Both the position numbers and the translations under genes were made by a program. The notes below the pieces were generated by a model. It made no database searches, had not been told where the DNA came from, and was given only the letters and a program-made list of their open reading frames with translations. 64,000 nucleotides of DNA from Micromonospora sp. HNM0581 (GTDB lineage: Bacteria > Actinomycetota > Actinomycetes > Mycobacteriales > Micromonosporaceae): the NCBI RefSeq assembly GCF_012726175.1, contig NZ_JAASAD010000017.1, positions 1 to 64,000 of the forward strand, in the 5' to 3' direction. Numbering within the stretch: the first letter of the stretch is position 1; each line of letters begins with the position of its first letter. Shown piece after piece: positions 1 through 7,196 of this stretch.

Positions 1-124
1 GTCCGGCCGCACCACCGCATCCACCGACATGACCCGGAATCAGAACAGCCAACCCCGTCGGCCCGCAGCCCGCCACGCCGCACCACCCGACAGCATCCAC
101 ACAACCGCAGACCACACCCCAAGA

Positions 125-600
125 TCAACTTAAGCTACGCAGCATTGGACTATGCCCCAGCGGCGTTCGAGTTCGAAGTCGAGCCAGGGTGACAGTTCGT
201 CGGCCAGGAGCGTGCGGCGAGGACTCGGCGGCGAGCGCGGCGACCTCGCGTTCCAGGACCTGGCTGCCGGGATCGGCGTCGTGATGCAGGAGCAGGTGTC
301 CGAGTTCGTGTGCGGCCCCCATTCACGAGCAGGCCTTGTCGGTCTTGGCGGGGTTGCGGAAGACGAAGGGCCGTTGGCCGTACCAGCGCGAGAAGTCGTC
401 GACCCGTTCGAAGACCTCGGGTGGTTGCCGGCATTGCCATCGCGTGGCAGGCGCTGCGAGCACTCAGCGGTGGCGCCCCGACCTCCAATGTGGGACAAGG
501 TCGCCAGTGCCAGCAGGTCAATGGCCGGCAGAAGAATCTCCGCGACACCCACCGGCCCAAGAACCGACCCGACCGGGCTTCGAGATTCCCGATCCTGCTC
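125..600 (-). pseudogene. ImmA/IrrE-family metallopeptidase remnant
   Basis: Minus-strand frames around 125-430 give pieces of an ImmA/IrrE zinc peptidase: an upstream piece reading RVDDFSRWYGQRPFVF and then FRNPAK, the zinc-binding HELGHLLLHH motif, and a tail with DPGSQVLEREVAALAAE. A stop and a missing segment separate FRNPAK from HELGH, and a further frame change follows AAE, where LLADELSPW continues in another frame. The gene cannot make a full protein. Such peptidases usually pair with an XRE repressor on mobile elements and cleave it. None is visible beside it, so this is probably debris of an older integrated element. The upstream end (about 430-600) is not recognisable. I am confident in the family and less sure of the edges. 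Confidence 0.6.
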
Positions 601-679
601 TGACGATCTCGACAGCGACCACGCGGTCGTCGGCCGCCGGAATGGCGGGCGGGGAGGCCCGGCCCGCGTCATCGCCAGC

Positions 680-700
680 CTGCTCCCAAACTGCTCCCAA
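680..700 (+). repeat. Direct repeat CTGCTCCCAA x2, probable integrase arm site of an older element
   Basis: CTGCTCCCAA occurs twice, at 680-689 and 691-700, inside a frame ending in a stop at 710-712 (tail IASLLPNCSQFEG). Paired short direct repeats at the 3' end of an integrase gene and next to a tRNA fragment are what arm-type integrase sites look like. The intact element further right has an analogous pair at 10185-10205. The rest of the presumed integrase gene is not recognisable, so this is inference from position and pattern. Confidence 0.4.
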
Positions 701-719
701 TTTGAGGGGTGACAGGGAA

Positions 720-754
720 GAAGCTCGTTACCGACCGTTCCGGCAACGAGCTTC
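720..754. terminator. Hairpin next to the tRNA fragment
   Basis: GAAGCTCGTT (720-729) and AACGAGCTTC (745-754) form a 10-bp stem with a 15-nt loop. It sits at the same distance from the tRNA 3' fragment as the hairpins at 10215-10248 and 39138-39173 sit from complete tRNA-Val genes. This suggests it once terminated the tRNA transcript. Confidence 0.6.
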
Positions 755-777
755 TGACCTGCACATATCGATGGTGA

Positions 778-817
778 GCGATACTGGGATCGAACCAGTG
801 ACCTCTTCGGTGTGAAC
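778..817. repeat. attL: tRNA-Val 3' fragment (40-bp copy)
   Basis: These 40 bases are identical to 10260-10299, which lie inside the complete minus-strand tRNA-Val(CAC). They cover the T-arm, variable loop and anticodon arm. To the right the tRNA similarity stops at the anticodon loop, as expected for a displaced tRNA 3' end at the left boundary of an element integrated in that tRNA. Confidence 0.8.
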
Positions 818-853
818 TCTCGGCAGACCGGCCGGATCGGGCTCGATCCGAGG

Positions 854-1150
854 TCATCCGGCCTGGTGACGCCCGTACCGGTCGGGTCCGGTCGGCACGG
901 TTGCTGTACTTCGCTGCTGTACTTCCGACGGCTGCCTGGTCCAGCCGATGAAGCGACGGTGCAGTGCGCCGGCCGGTGCCCATGGCATGTCCTCGACGGC
1001 CTGGACGAGGTAGGCACCGAGGTAGAGGGCCAGTGACACCGGCGCGTCAGCGTACTCCGCCCGCAGCTCCCGCCGTCGGGTCGGGCACGGCCACGGCAGG
1101 TCGCAGCCCCCGCAGCTCCAGATCGGCATGACCGGGCCGTGGCTGGTCAC
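854..1150 (-). CDS. Small CxxC protein of the element cassette (often annotated flavin reductase)
   Basis: 98 aa from a GTG start that overlaps the upstream gene's stop (GTGA). The N-terminus has a CGGCDLPWPC motif followed by REL-AEY and a helical SLALYLGAYLVQAVEDM stretch. This resembles small proteins carried by actinomycete integrative elements, sometimes mislabelled flavin reductases. No enzyme domain is visible and I do not assign a function. It is the last gene of a three-gene translationally coupled minus-strand set, and its tail runs through the 367-bp repeat, so an almost identical copy exists at 3961-4257. Confidence 0.6.
   Translation of the reverse strand: MTSHGPVMPIWSCGGCDLPWPCPTRRRELRAEYADAPVSLALYLGAYLVQAVEDMPWAPAGALHRRFIGWTRQPSEVQQRSTATVPTGPDRYGRHQAG
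902..922. repeat. Arm-type site (TGCTGTAC direct repeat), copy 1
   Basis: Two TGCTGTAC copies separated by TTCGC. The identical 21-bp sequence occurs at 4009-4029 and at 10185-10205, flanking the att cores and adjoining the integrase gene end. This fits integrase arm-binding sites. Confidence 0.6.
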
Positions 1151-1326
1151 CGCACACCGCCCAGGAACCGAGCGACGCTCGCGCGGGCCTGCCGGCTGGT
1201 CGCCCATTCCACCTGCCAGCACGGGTACGGCGACAGCCGCGACCACCACGCCCGGCAGCCGACGCACATGCCGTCGAGCCCTCGAAGATGGACCGCGAGG
1301 ATGGCTTGCTCCGCGCCGTTGGTCAT
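1147..1326 (-). CDS. Small Cys/Trp-rich element protein
   Basis: 59 aa, ATG start overlapping the upstream stop (ATGA) and stop overlapping the next start (GTGA). It contains MCVGCRAWWSRLSPYPC and ends SVARFLGGVR. Similar tiny CxxC proteins with this layout recur on actinomycete integrative elements, with unknown function. The cysteines could bind a metal. The element B counterpart (4254-4409) keeps the ends but has a different middle. Confidence 0.55.
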   Translation of the reverse strand: MTNGAEQAILAVHLRGLDGMCVGCRAWWSRLSPYPCWQVEWATSRQARASVARFLGGVR

Positions 1327-1529
1327 TGCTCCTCCTCGGTCGGCCAGTGCCCGCGGTTGATCGGGATGCGGTGTCGGTTCCGGCAGGGCAGGTCGGCCCC
1401 GCACCGGCACAGCCACCTCCACTTGCGCCACGACCATGCCGGTCGGTGTCGCCGCGCCAAGGTCATCGCTACGGCGATCAGGTACTGGTCGTAGGACACT
1501 CGTCGCCCCGGTGGCGTCCTGTCCCGCAT
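1323..1529 (-). CDS. Small CxC protein, first gene of the element A cassette
   Basis: 68 aa from an ATG preceded by a GGAGGGGG Shine-Dalgarno (start chosen for this reason). The sequence VSYDEY/QY...LARRHRP, then WRKWRWLCRCGADLPC and RHRIPINRGHWP, is shared with the element B gene at 4406-4648, so it is a conserved cassette gene. It looks like a small basic, Cys-containing protein of unknown function. Promoter activity toward it would come from the 1530-1731 gap shared with the divergent XRE gene. Confidence 0.6.
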   Translation of the reverse strand: MRDRTPPGRRVSYDQYLIAVAMTLARRHRPAWSWRKWRWLCRCGADLPCRNRHRIPINRGHWPTEEEQ

Positions 1530-1731
1530 TACTGGCCCCCTCCGCCGGGCAGCGCCCCATGGCCGACCCCCAAGCCACGGGACCGGATCTAGAACGTTCG
1601 GTAACTGCGACGCTACGATCACCACGACGACGGTGGGACTCACCCGCAGTACGAGTGAGCAGCCCACATGTCAGCCGCAGCAGTTGAGTAAAGGCGGAAA
1701 CGTCGACCACCGGTCAACGTAGGGATGACGC

Positions 1732-2859
1732 ATGGCAGGTCGCGGACGATCAGCACCGCAGCGGGGCGAGGTGACCGGCTACCTGCTCAAGTTGATCCGG
1801 GAGTCCGTTCCGCTGACGCAGGAGCAACTTGCCGCCGACCTGGGCGTCGACCGTGTGACCGTGCAGAGCTGGGAGTCCGGGCGCCGGCCATTCACGGCGG
1901 TGCCGCTCGGGCAGGCGTTCGCCGTCCGGCGCAGGCTGGGCCGGCTCGGAGCGAACGTGACCCTGCTCGCCGCACTCGACGACGCCGCCGAGGCAGACGT
2001 CATCCTCGCCGCAGTCCTGGACGGCCAGGTGGATCGGTGCTACATCGCCGAACAGCCGCTCGGCTGGTGCGTACTCACCCACCGCCTGACCGATCTGATC
2101 CTCTGGGCTGTTCTCGGGCAGACACCAACCTTCGCCAGAGGCATACCCGTCGCCAACGCTCGGCGAGGTCCGGTGGCGTCGGGGCCGGCCCTGCCCGCCG
2201 ACGAGCAACGGGCGTTCTTCACCCGGCTTCACGTACTCGCCGAACGGGCAGCCGCCGGACGTGACCCGAGCGTTCTGCTGCATCGCCAAGCCTGCTTCCT
2301 CGCGGGCATGGACCCCACCAGGACAGCCGCAGGATGGCTCTCCCAGACCACCACCCGCACCCGCAGAGCGATCACGTTACGAACCTGGTCGCCGCTGTGG
2401 CCTGACGCCCGGTCCGTAGTCACATCCCTTGCGAACCAGGGCGACCCGGAACCCTTACGAGACTTCCTCGCCCGCGCCCATCCGGACGACACCTGCCAGC
2501 GAGCAGCCCTCAACTACTCGGCCTACTGGGTCGGCGAGATCCCGTACCGCCAACACGACGACTCATTCATGCCGGCACCGCTCGCGGACTGGCACGGCTC
2601 GGTTCTCTTCCGGCACCTGGTCCAGCGCCTCGACCCCACGCACCCCTTCGTCGACCTCAACGTCCACAACATCTGGGCTCTGCTCGCCGTACGCCGCAGA
2701 CTCACCCTCGACAACCCCGCCGAGAGCCGCGCGCTCCTCAAACGCAGCACCCGGATCCTGGACAGCGACCACATCTCTCCACAATCCCGGCAAGAACTAA
2801 CCTCTATCGTCTACAGCCTGCGAGCAGACGGAGTCACCGGCACAGGGACGGGCAGATGA
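1732..2859 (+). CDS. XRE-family helix-turn-helix regulator
   Basis: 375 aa. An XRE/Cro HTH is visible at about residues 18-60 (LTQEQLAADLGVDRVTVQSW, then ESGRR). The long C-terminal part (about 80-370) has no recognised motif and may form helical repeats that sense a ligand. The stop overlaps the ATG of the next gene (ATGA), so the HD hydrolase is translationally coupled. The pair XRE plus HD-domain protein is common on actinomycete accessory elements. The divergent cassette at 1529 downward shares the intergenic region and may be its target. Function beyond DNA binding is unknown. Confidence 0.75.
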   Translation: MAGRGRSAPQRGEVTGYLLKLIRESVPLTQEQLAADLGVDRVTVQSWESGRRPFTAVPLGQAFAVRRRLGRLGANVTLLAALDDAAEADVILAAVLDGQVDRCYIAEQPLGWCVLTHRLTDLILWAVLGQTPTFARGIPVANARRGPVASGPALPADEQRAFFTRLHVLAERAAAGRDPSVLLHRQACFLAGMDPTRTAAGWLSQTTTRTRRAITLRTWSPLWPDARSVVTSLANQGDPEPLRDFLARAHPDDTCQRAALNYSAYWVGEIPYRQHDDSFMPAPLADWHGSVLFRHLVQRLDPTHPFVDLNVHNIWALLAVRRRLTLDNPAESRALLKRSTRILDSDHISPQSRQELTSIVYSLRADGVTGTGTGR

Positions 2860-3434
2860 ACGACGACCACGACGCCGCCGGAGCCATGCGCTTCATCTTC
2901 GAGGCCGGCGTACTCAAACGCGCCGCCCGCACCGGCTGGTGGTTCGCCGGCATCAAGCACCCCGAATCCATCGCCGAACACTCGTTCCGGACCGCGCTCA
3001 TCGGGATGATGCTCGCCGCCATGGAAGGTGCCGACCCAGCCCGCGTATCGATGCTATGCGTCCTGCACGACACTCAGGAAACCCGCATCACCGACATCCC
3101 CCACATCGCCAAGCGCTACCTCACCGCCGCACCCAACACCACCGTCACCGCCGACCAGGTCGCCGCCTGCCCGCCCGAGGTCGCTGACCTCATCAACACC
3201 GCCGTCGCAGAGTACGAAGCGGGTGAGACACCAGAGGCCATCGTCGCCCACGACGCTGACAAACTGGAATGCCTCGTCCAAGCAGTCGAGTACCGCCACC
3301 AGGGCATAGACAACGTACAACGTTGGATCGACAGCTCACGCGCGGCACTCAAAACCACCAGCGCCCACCGCCTCGCCAACGCCGCCCTCACTGGACAACC
3401 CCTCGCCTGGCTCACCCCTCCCCCACCGGCGTAA
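2856..3434 (+). CDS. HD-domain phosphohydrolase (HDDC2/YfbR-like)
   Basis: 192 aa. The HD signature is clear: ESIAEHSFRTALIG (first His) and LHDTQETRITDIP (HD pair), followed by a downstream HDADKLE Asp. The spacing matches the HDDC2/YfbR group, whose characterised members are 5'-deoxynucleotidases using a divalent metal. It is coupled to the XRE regulator by an ATGA overlap. A nucleotide substrate is likely from the family. The role in the element is unknown. Confidence 0.75.
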   Translation: MNDDHDAAGAMRFIFEAGVLKRAARTGWWFAGIKHPESIAEHSFRTALIGMMLAAMEGADPARVSMLCVLHDTQETRITDIPHIAKRYLTAAPNTTVTADQVAACPPEVADLINTAVAEYEAGETPEAIVAHDADKLECLVQAVEYRHQGIDNVQRWIDSSRAALKTTSAHRLANAALTGQPLAWLTPPPPA

Positions 3435-3480
3435 CCACCAGGCACAGACCTACTACCGGAGCCGATCACTCCAAGCAAAT

Positions 3481-3600
3481 GACCCCTCGCTTGTAAGTTC
3501 TAGGCGCTTCGTCCGGCGGGGTCCATCCGCGTTCGCGACCTCGGACGACTGTCCGCGCACGGCGGCCGGCGGCTGTCCGTGTCGCGGCTCGTTGCTGTCG
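3481..3600. repeat. Diverged backbone repeat of the two elements, copy 1
   Basis: About 120 bp aligning to 5093-5211 at roughly 75-80 % by eye, with the nearly invariant block TCGCTTGTAAGTTCT near its left end and GTTGCTGTC at its right end. In both elements it comes just after the regulator gene(s). No gene fits it, and it may be a structural or transfer site of the element family. Confidence 0.5.
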
Positions 3601-3629
3601 ACAGCCAGCCCGGGTGGGAGAGTGAGCGC

Positions 3630-3908
3630 GTGGGGCTGAACAAGTGGACCGCAGCGCAGCTCGCCGAGGCACGCCTGGCGGAATGGCGACGCAACGGCTA
3701 TAACGAGTGGCGCGCAATGCTCGACGACAAGGACATGCGCCTGGTCGTGGGCGAGGACGGCAAGCGGTACACCGTGGTCAGCTACGCCATTGACGACGGC
3801 GACGGTCGGGTCCGCATGTCAGTCACCGTGGACGATGGCAGCTCGTCGGCGTTGGTGCCGCTGCTGAGAGACGAGATCATGAGCCCGGACGGCACCTTCA
3901 TCACGTGA
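3630..3908 (+). CDS. Small hypothetical protein at the element A/B junction
   Basis: 92 aa from GTG (VGLNKWTAAQLAEARLAEW). An upstream ATG-like start at 3579 lies inside the backbone repeat and is less likely. It contains EWRRNGYNEWRAMLDD and YTVVSYAIDDGDGRVRMSV. No known domain is recognised. The last codons fall exactly at the junction: the TGA stop (3906-3908) is supplied by the att core/367-bp repeat, so the natural C-terminus may have been cut off by recombination. Confidence 0.5.
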   Translation: MGLNKWTAAQLAEARLAEWRRNGYNEWRAMLDDKDMRLVVGEDGKRYTVVSYAIDDGDGRVRMSVTVDDGSSSALVPLLRDEIMSPDGTFIT

Positions 3909-3924
3909 CCTCTTCGGTGTGAAC
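3905..3924. repeat. Internal att core between elements A and B
   Basis: The 20 bases match 798-817 and 10280-10299. The sequence to the left is unrelated to the tRNA, so only the anticodon-loop side of the att site is kept here. Confidence 0.65.
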
Positions 3925-3960
3925 TCTCGGCAGACCGGCCGGATCGGGCTCGATCCGAGG

Positions 3961-4257
3961 TCATCCGGCCTGGTGACGCCCGTACCGGTCGGGTCCGGTC
4001 GGCACGGTTGCTGTACTTCGCTGCTGTACTTCCGACGGCTGCCTGGTCCAGCCGATGAAGCGACGGTGCAGTGCGCCGGCCGGTGCCCATGGCATGTCCT
4101 CGACGGCCTGGACGAGGTAGGCACCGAGGTAGAGGGCCAGTGACACCGGCGCGTCAGCGTACTCCGCCCGCAGCTCCCGCCGTCGGGTCGGGCACGGCCA
4201 CGGCAGGTCGCAGCCCCCGCAGCTCCAGATCGGCATGACCGGGCCGTGGCTGGTCAC
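3961..4257 (-). CDS. Small CxxC protein of the element B cassette
   Basis: 98 aa, a twin of the protein encoded at 854-1150 because the gene lies within the 367-bp repeat. The GTG start overlaps the stop of the preceding 51-aa gene. Motif CGGCDLPWPC is kept. The function is unknown. Near-identity of this copy while the flanking cassette genes have diverged suggests recent recombination or gene conversion between the two elements. Confidence 0.6.
   Translation of the reverse strand: MTSHGPVMPIWSCGGCDLPWPCPTRRRELRAEYADAPVSLALYLGAYLVQAVEDMPWAPAGALHRRFIGWTRQPSEVQQRSTATVPTGPDRYGRHQAG
4009..4029. repeat. Arm-type site, copy 2
   Basis: Same two TGCTGTAC units as at 902-922 and 10185-10205. Confidence 0.6.
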
Positions 4258-4409
4258 CGCGCACCGCCCAGTAGTCGGACGACGCTCGCGTGAGCCACCC
4301 GGCAATCGACACACAAGCCGGCACGGGCGGTGAACGCGACCAGGGTGGCGAGGATGTAGAGCCCTTGAACACGCGCCGCGAGGATCACCCACTCCGATCC
4401 GCCGCTCAT
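4254..4409 (-). CDS. 51-aa element B cassette protein
   Basis: Positional counterpart of the gene at 1147-1326, with the same ATGA and GTGA overlaps to its neighbours and the same ending (VVRLLGGAR versus VARFLGGVR). The middle reads LYILATLVAFTARAGLCVDC, more hydrophobic than the Cys/Trp-rich middle of its counterpart. It is shorter than 60 aa. Overlaps on both sides and conservation of position support translation. Function is unknown. Confidence 0.5.
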   Translation of the reverse strand: MSGGSEWVILAARVQGLYILATLVAFTARAGLCVDCRVAHASVVRLLGGAR

Positions 4410-4648
4410 TGCTCACCCGCCTGCGGCCAGTGCCCACGATTGATCGGTATTCGGTGCCGGGCACGGCACGGCAGGTCGGCTCCGCACTGACAGATGCGCC
4501 GCCAGTGCTGCCAGGACCACACTGGCCGATGTCGGCGGGCCAGGGTCAGCGCGACGGCTAGGACGTACTCGTCGTAGGAGACCCGATTGACCGGCTCGTT
4601 ACGCGCCCGGTCCAAGCGCGTTCCTCTCGGCCATCTCGAAGGGAGCAC
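4406..4648 (-). CDS. Small CxC protein, first gene of the element B cassette
   Basis: About 80 aa. It shares VSYDEYVLAVALTLARRHRP, then CQCGADLPC and RHRIPINRGHWP, with the gene at 1323-1529. The GTG at 4648 has AAGGAGG about five bases upstream; a GTG at 4654 is possible but too close to the Shine-Dalgarno. The extra N-terminal residues compared with the element A copy are not conserved. Function is unknown. Confidence 0.55.
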   Translation of the reverse strand: MLPSRWPRGTRLDRARNEPVNRVSYDEYVLAVALTLARRHRPVWSWQHWRRICQCGADLPCRARHRIPINRGHWPQAGEQ

Positions 4649-4848
4649 CGCCACCTCCTTGTGCCGCAGCTACTTGAAGACGTGGATGCCCGAACGCGGG
4701 GGAATGCGCCGGACATCCACGTCGGCGAGGACGGCCCAACAGCGCCAACCGAGGGAATCGACCTCCCCGCCAACCTCCCATGGGTAGCGTTGGGTAGTCA
4801 AGGGCTGACGTAGGTGGTCTACTCGTGTTGCCAACCGAGGAGAACCAC

Positions 4849-5064
4849 GTGCCACCGCGTTACCGCTACGAGCAGATAGCCGACGACCTCGCCGAACGCA
4901 TCGCATCCGGCGAGTTCCCACCGGGCTCCAAGCTGCCCAGCCGACGAGAGCTGATCGAGCACTACGAGGTCACCGAGCCGGTGATCGACCGCGCCATGCA
5001 GGTACTACGGATCAAGGGAATGACCGAGACACTGCCAGGCGTGGGCGTCTTCGTCGCCGAGTAG
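4849..5064 (+). CDS. Short GntR-family regulator (DNA-binding domain only)
   Basis: 71 aa from GTG at 4849, preceded by GAGGAG. A longer frame from 4825 has no better signal. The sequence covers the GntR winged helix (YEQIADDLAERIASGEFPPG, then SKLPSRRELIEHYEV) and ends after GVGVFVAE, with no ligand-binding domain. Such single-domain GntR proteins are common on actinomycete integrative elements (compare KorSA-type regulators), where they control transfer or replication genes. It is divergent from the cassette at 4648, so the shared gap is the obvious target. Confidence 0.75.
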   Translation: MPPRYRYEQIADDLAERIASGEFPPGSKLPSRRELIEHYEVTEPVIDRAMQVLRIKGMTETLPGVGVFVAE

Positions 5065-5092
5065 GCACTTTCACAGCCGCCGACTCGACTCG

Positions 5093-5211
5093 GACCCATC
5101 GCTTGTAAGTTCTGGGCGCTCTGTCTGGCGGAGTCCGTCGGCATCTGCGACCTCGGGCAACCGTCCTTGTCCGGCGGCCGATGGCTGTCCTCGTTCCGGC
5201 CCGTTGCTGTC
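5093..5211. repeat. Diverged backbone repeat of the two elements, copy 2
   Basis: Aligned with 3481-3600, keeping TCGCTTGTAAGTTCT and GTTGCTGTCA. It lies just after the GntR stop. Confidence 0.5.
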
Positions 5212-5572
5212 ACCGTGGCTGTCGACGGTCATTCGCGCGTCACCCCGAGCAGCGGAAGGCCAGATAACGACTGTAGCGGTGGGCGGCGCTAGATGGCCCT
5301 AGATGCCGCCAAATCGGCGGCAACTCGGTCGACGTGACCGTGCGAGTGAAGAGGCTCGACAACCGGGTCCTAATCCTGCCCCGACGTCCGAGGACGTTCT
5401 ACTCGCGGCGCACCTCAGCGACCGTGGCCCACTTACGGCCACCCCACTGATCCGCAAGTGGCATCCACGCTGGCGGCGCCACGTTCGCGTCGAGCTCAGC
5501 CAAGCGTAGCGAGACAGCGACAACGAACTGCAGCACGACCGTCGTCCAGCCGATCGAGACGGGTTATCGGTC
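5212..5572. other. Gene-free stretch
   Basis: About 360 bp between the backbone repeat and the membrane-protein gene. Short frames run through it, but none has a convincing start, codon bias or recognisable family. It contains the palindrome-like GCCGCCAAATCGGCGGC near 5307. I see nothing else. Confidence 0.4.
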
Positions 5573-6115
5573 TTAGCCATCTCGATCCTTGCGCTTGACC
5601 ACCTTCTTCAGGAAGCGAAGGACTCGTGCCAGTAGTGGCGCTTCCCACGGCGGCAGTAGCTCAACAAGCCCTTCACCCATGCTCCTTTTCCATCTGCGTC
5701 CCTTTGAATCGCGGAATTGCACCCCGCTCAGGGACCATTGCAATGGTTCTTCCCAAGGAAGTTCGATCTCCCGGGTGGTCATTGGCGGAACGGCTATGAT
5801 GGGCAACTCAGCCCTAGTGACTTCGTTGGACCCGGGCGGAAGTCCCGAGCGCTTGAACCAGACGAACACGAAGCACTCGTCGACAACTGCTTCCGAGCCG
5901 TTCCGAACTCGGATCGACCGAGATTCTCCATCCATCCATGCGGAAACCTTGCTAGCTTGATCCCGTTTTTTCTCGTCAAGCGCTTCCGTCCGCTCCTTAA
6001 GGGCCTTCCTCAAAAGAACGGTACTGATCAGGAGGGCTCCGGTAGTGCCGATCGCGGAGATCCACGTCGGCATATTGCCATAATCGATGTTGGCCACGGC
6101 TGACCAAGCTATCAA
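5573..6115 (-). CDS. Hypothetical membrane-anchored protein
   Basis: 180 aa. The N-terminus has a single transmembrane stretch (about residues 17-36, ISAIGTTGALLISTVLL), followed by a charged helix with ERTEALDEKKRDQ and a soluble beta-rich domain (IRVRNGSEAVVDECFVFVWF...) ending in a basic tail (KKVVKRKDRDG). Base composition is visibly lower in GC than that of the neighbours, which points to separate acquisition. No family is recognised. It may be cargo of element B. Confidence 0.55.
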   Translation of the reverse strand: MIAWSAVANIDYGNMPTWISAIGTTGALLISTVLLRKALKERTEALDEKKRDQASKVSAWMDGESRSIRVRNGSEAVVDECFVFVWFKRSGLPPGSNEVTRAELPIIAVPPMTTREIELPWEEPLQWSLSGVQFRDSKGRRWKRSMGEGLVELLPPWEAPLLARVLRFLKKVVKRKDRDG

Positions 6116-6201
6116 GCCTCATCCATAAGCGGCGCGTGGAAGCCATCCCGTCTGCCGTCGACCCGCCCTCCTGGGGAGCGGGCCGCCGCCCGGCCCGCCA
6201 C

Positions 6202-6218
6202 GTCAAGACGGCCTTGAC
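6202..6218. repeat. GTCAAG...CTTGAC inverted repeat, copy 1
   Basis: GTCAAGAC-G-GCCTTGAC, a 17-bp palindrome with one mismatch. Related palindromes lie at 6623-6640 and 8430-8446. Confidence 0.5.
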
Positions 6219-6622
6219 GCCCGTACGGACGCTGGCGGGTCGGGCGGTGGTCTGCTCGGCTTGCCCGGGTCGATGGCGGGGCGGGATGGCCTACCGCAAC
6301 CACCCACGGACCGCGACCCGCCGACGCAGCCCCGGCCATCCTGGAGCCGGAGCGCCCCCGCCGGAGGCGCAGTAGCCGCAACCTCTCGACCACCACCAGC
6401 TCGCCGACGCGGCCGGCGTGCGCTTTCCTACGCCGCGCGGGCTCGTGGCCGCGCGGCCCGGCCGGCTGCCGGCCCGCCACAACCCGATCAACGCTGCTGT
6501 CGTCATGCGGCGGCCCACCGAGCTACCCGCCCTTCGCGCCAGCCGCCGGGCGTGTTGCGTGGCCGGAGTCGGAGCGCCAGCGGAGTGCAGGCCACGCGCC
6601 CAGGCGGCGGCGCGTGCGGCCC

Positions 6623-6640
6623 GTCAAGGGCCGCCTTGAT
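6623..6640. repeat. GTCAAGG...CCTTGA inverted repeat, copy 2
   Basis: GTCAAGGGCCGCCTTGAT, a looser 18-bp version of the same palindrome, about 70-115 bp upstream of the promoter candidate. Confidence 0.45.
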
Positions 6641-6710
6641 AGACGTACAGAAAGTTCTCCCACACCGGCCGGCCCAGCCGGCCCAGCCCGGCCGGAGGGA
6701 TCACGGCGGG

Positions 6711-6738
6711 TTGACGTGTCGGTACCCGGTGCTACTCT
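6711..6738 (+). promoter_or_regulatory. Sigma70-type promoter candidate for the rep-xis-int set
   Basis: TTGACG (6711-6716), a 16-bp spacer and TACTCT (6733-6738). It would give a leader of about 450 nt before rep. Confidence 0.45.
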
Positions 6739-7196
6739 GGCGGTCGTTGAGCACGCCAGCGCGGCCTTCCCGCCGGATCGCTGGACTCGACTCCTGAGAG
6801 GCCGAGCGGCCTTCCTGTCGCTGATGCGAGACACGTCCCGCCGCCTCTCCATCGCCCGGCCACAGTGCCGGCACTCTGAATCCGCCGAGCGGCCCAGCAC
6901 GGCCTTTCGCCGTCCACGATGGCCCGGATTCACACACCTTCCACGGGTGGGGCAGCCTGCGGCGATCCCGCCGGATGCCGATATCCCAGGCTCCCCACCC
7001 GTGCCGGCCCCATGACCTCCACGAGCGCGAGAGGACATCACCCATCGGCGGAGTGTGGCACCACCACGATTCCGCCCTCCGGCGTCGGCCGCCCTTCCGG
7101 CGGTGCCAGGAGACACGACGAACACCACCAGCGGACCAGGGTCCACGGCTGGTGGTGCTTCGTCTTCCGTCCCTGCCACCTCGTGAGGAGAAACCG

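Larger units (their letters stand above)
798..1164. repeat. 367-bp near-perfect direct repeat, copy 1
   Basis: It matches 3905-4271 (offset 3107). The only difference I find is at 1154 (A) versus 4261 (G). The repeat begins at the shared att core and covers an arm-type site and all but the first codons of the upstream neighbour of the small minus-strand gene cassette. Beyond 1164 the copies diverge but stay homologous. Confidence 0.85.
778..3904. mobile_element. Element A: integrase-less remnant of a tRNA-Val integrative element
   Basis: The segment is bounded by the tRNA-Val fragment at 778-817 and the 20-bp core at 3905-3924. It holds a minus-strand cassette of three small overlapping genes, an XRE regulator, an HD hydrolase and a small hypothetical gene, but no integrase, excisionase or Rep. 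Its first 367 bp recur at the left end of element B. The best reading is a relative of element B that was left in tandem and lost its recombination half. It could also be a duplicated arm of one larger element. Confidence 0.55.
3905..4271. repeat. 367-bp near-perfect direct repeat, copy 2
   Basis: Partner of 798-1164, with a single difference seen (4261). It begins at the att core, contains an arm-type site at 4009-4029 and most of the last cassette gene. Confidence 0.85.
6116..7196. other. Long untranslated leader of the replication module
   Basis: More than 1 kb without a convincing gene. It contains several GC-rich inverted repeats, two GTCAAG-centred palindromes (6202-6218, 6623-6640), a promoter candidate at 6711-6738, and a Shine-Dalgarno GAGGAG just before the rep start. 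Open frames here have no coding signature. In related elements the region upstream of rep holds control sequences and sometimes the transfer gene. No transfer gene remains here. Confidence 0.5.

Noticed and set aside
5303..5509. 68-aa plus-strand frame in element B
   Set aside because: No start signal, no recognisable family and no conservation between elements A and B.
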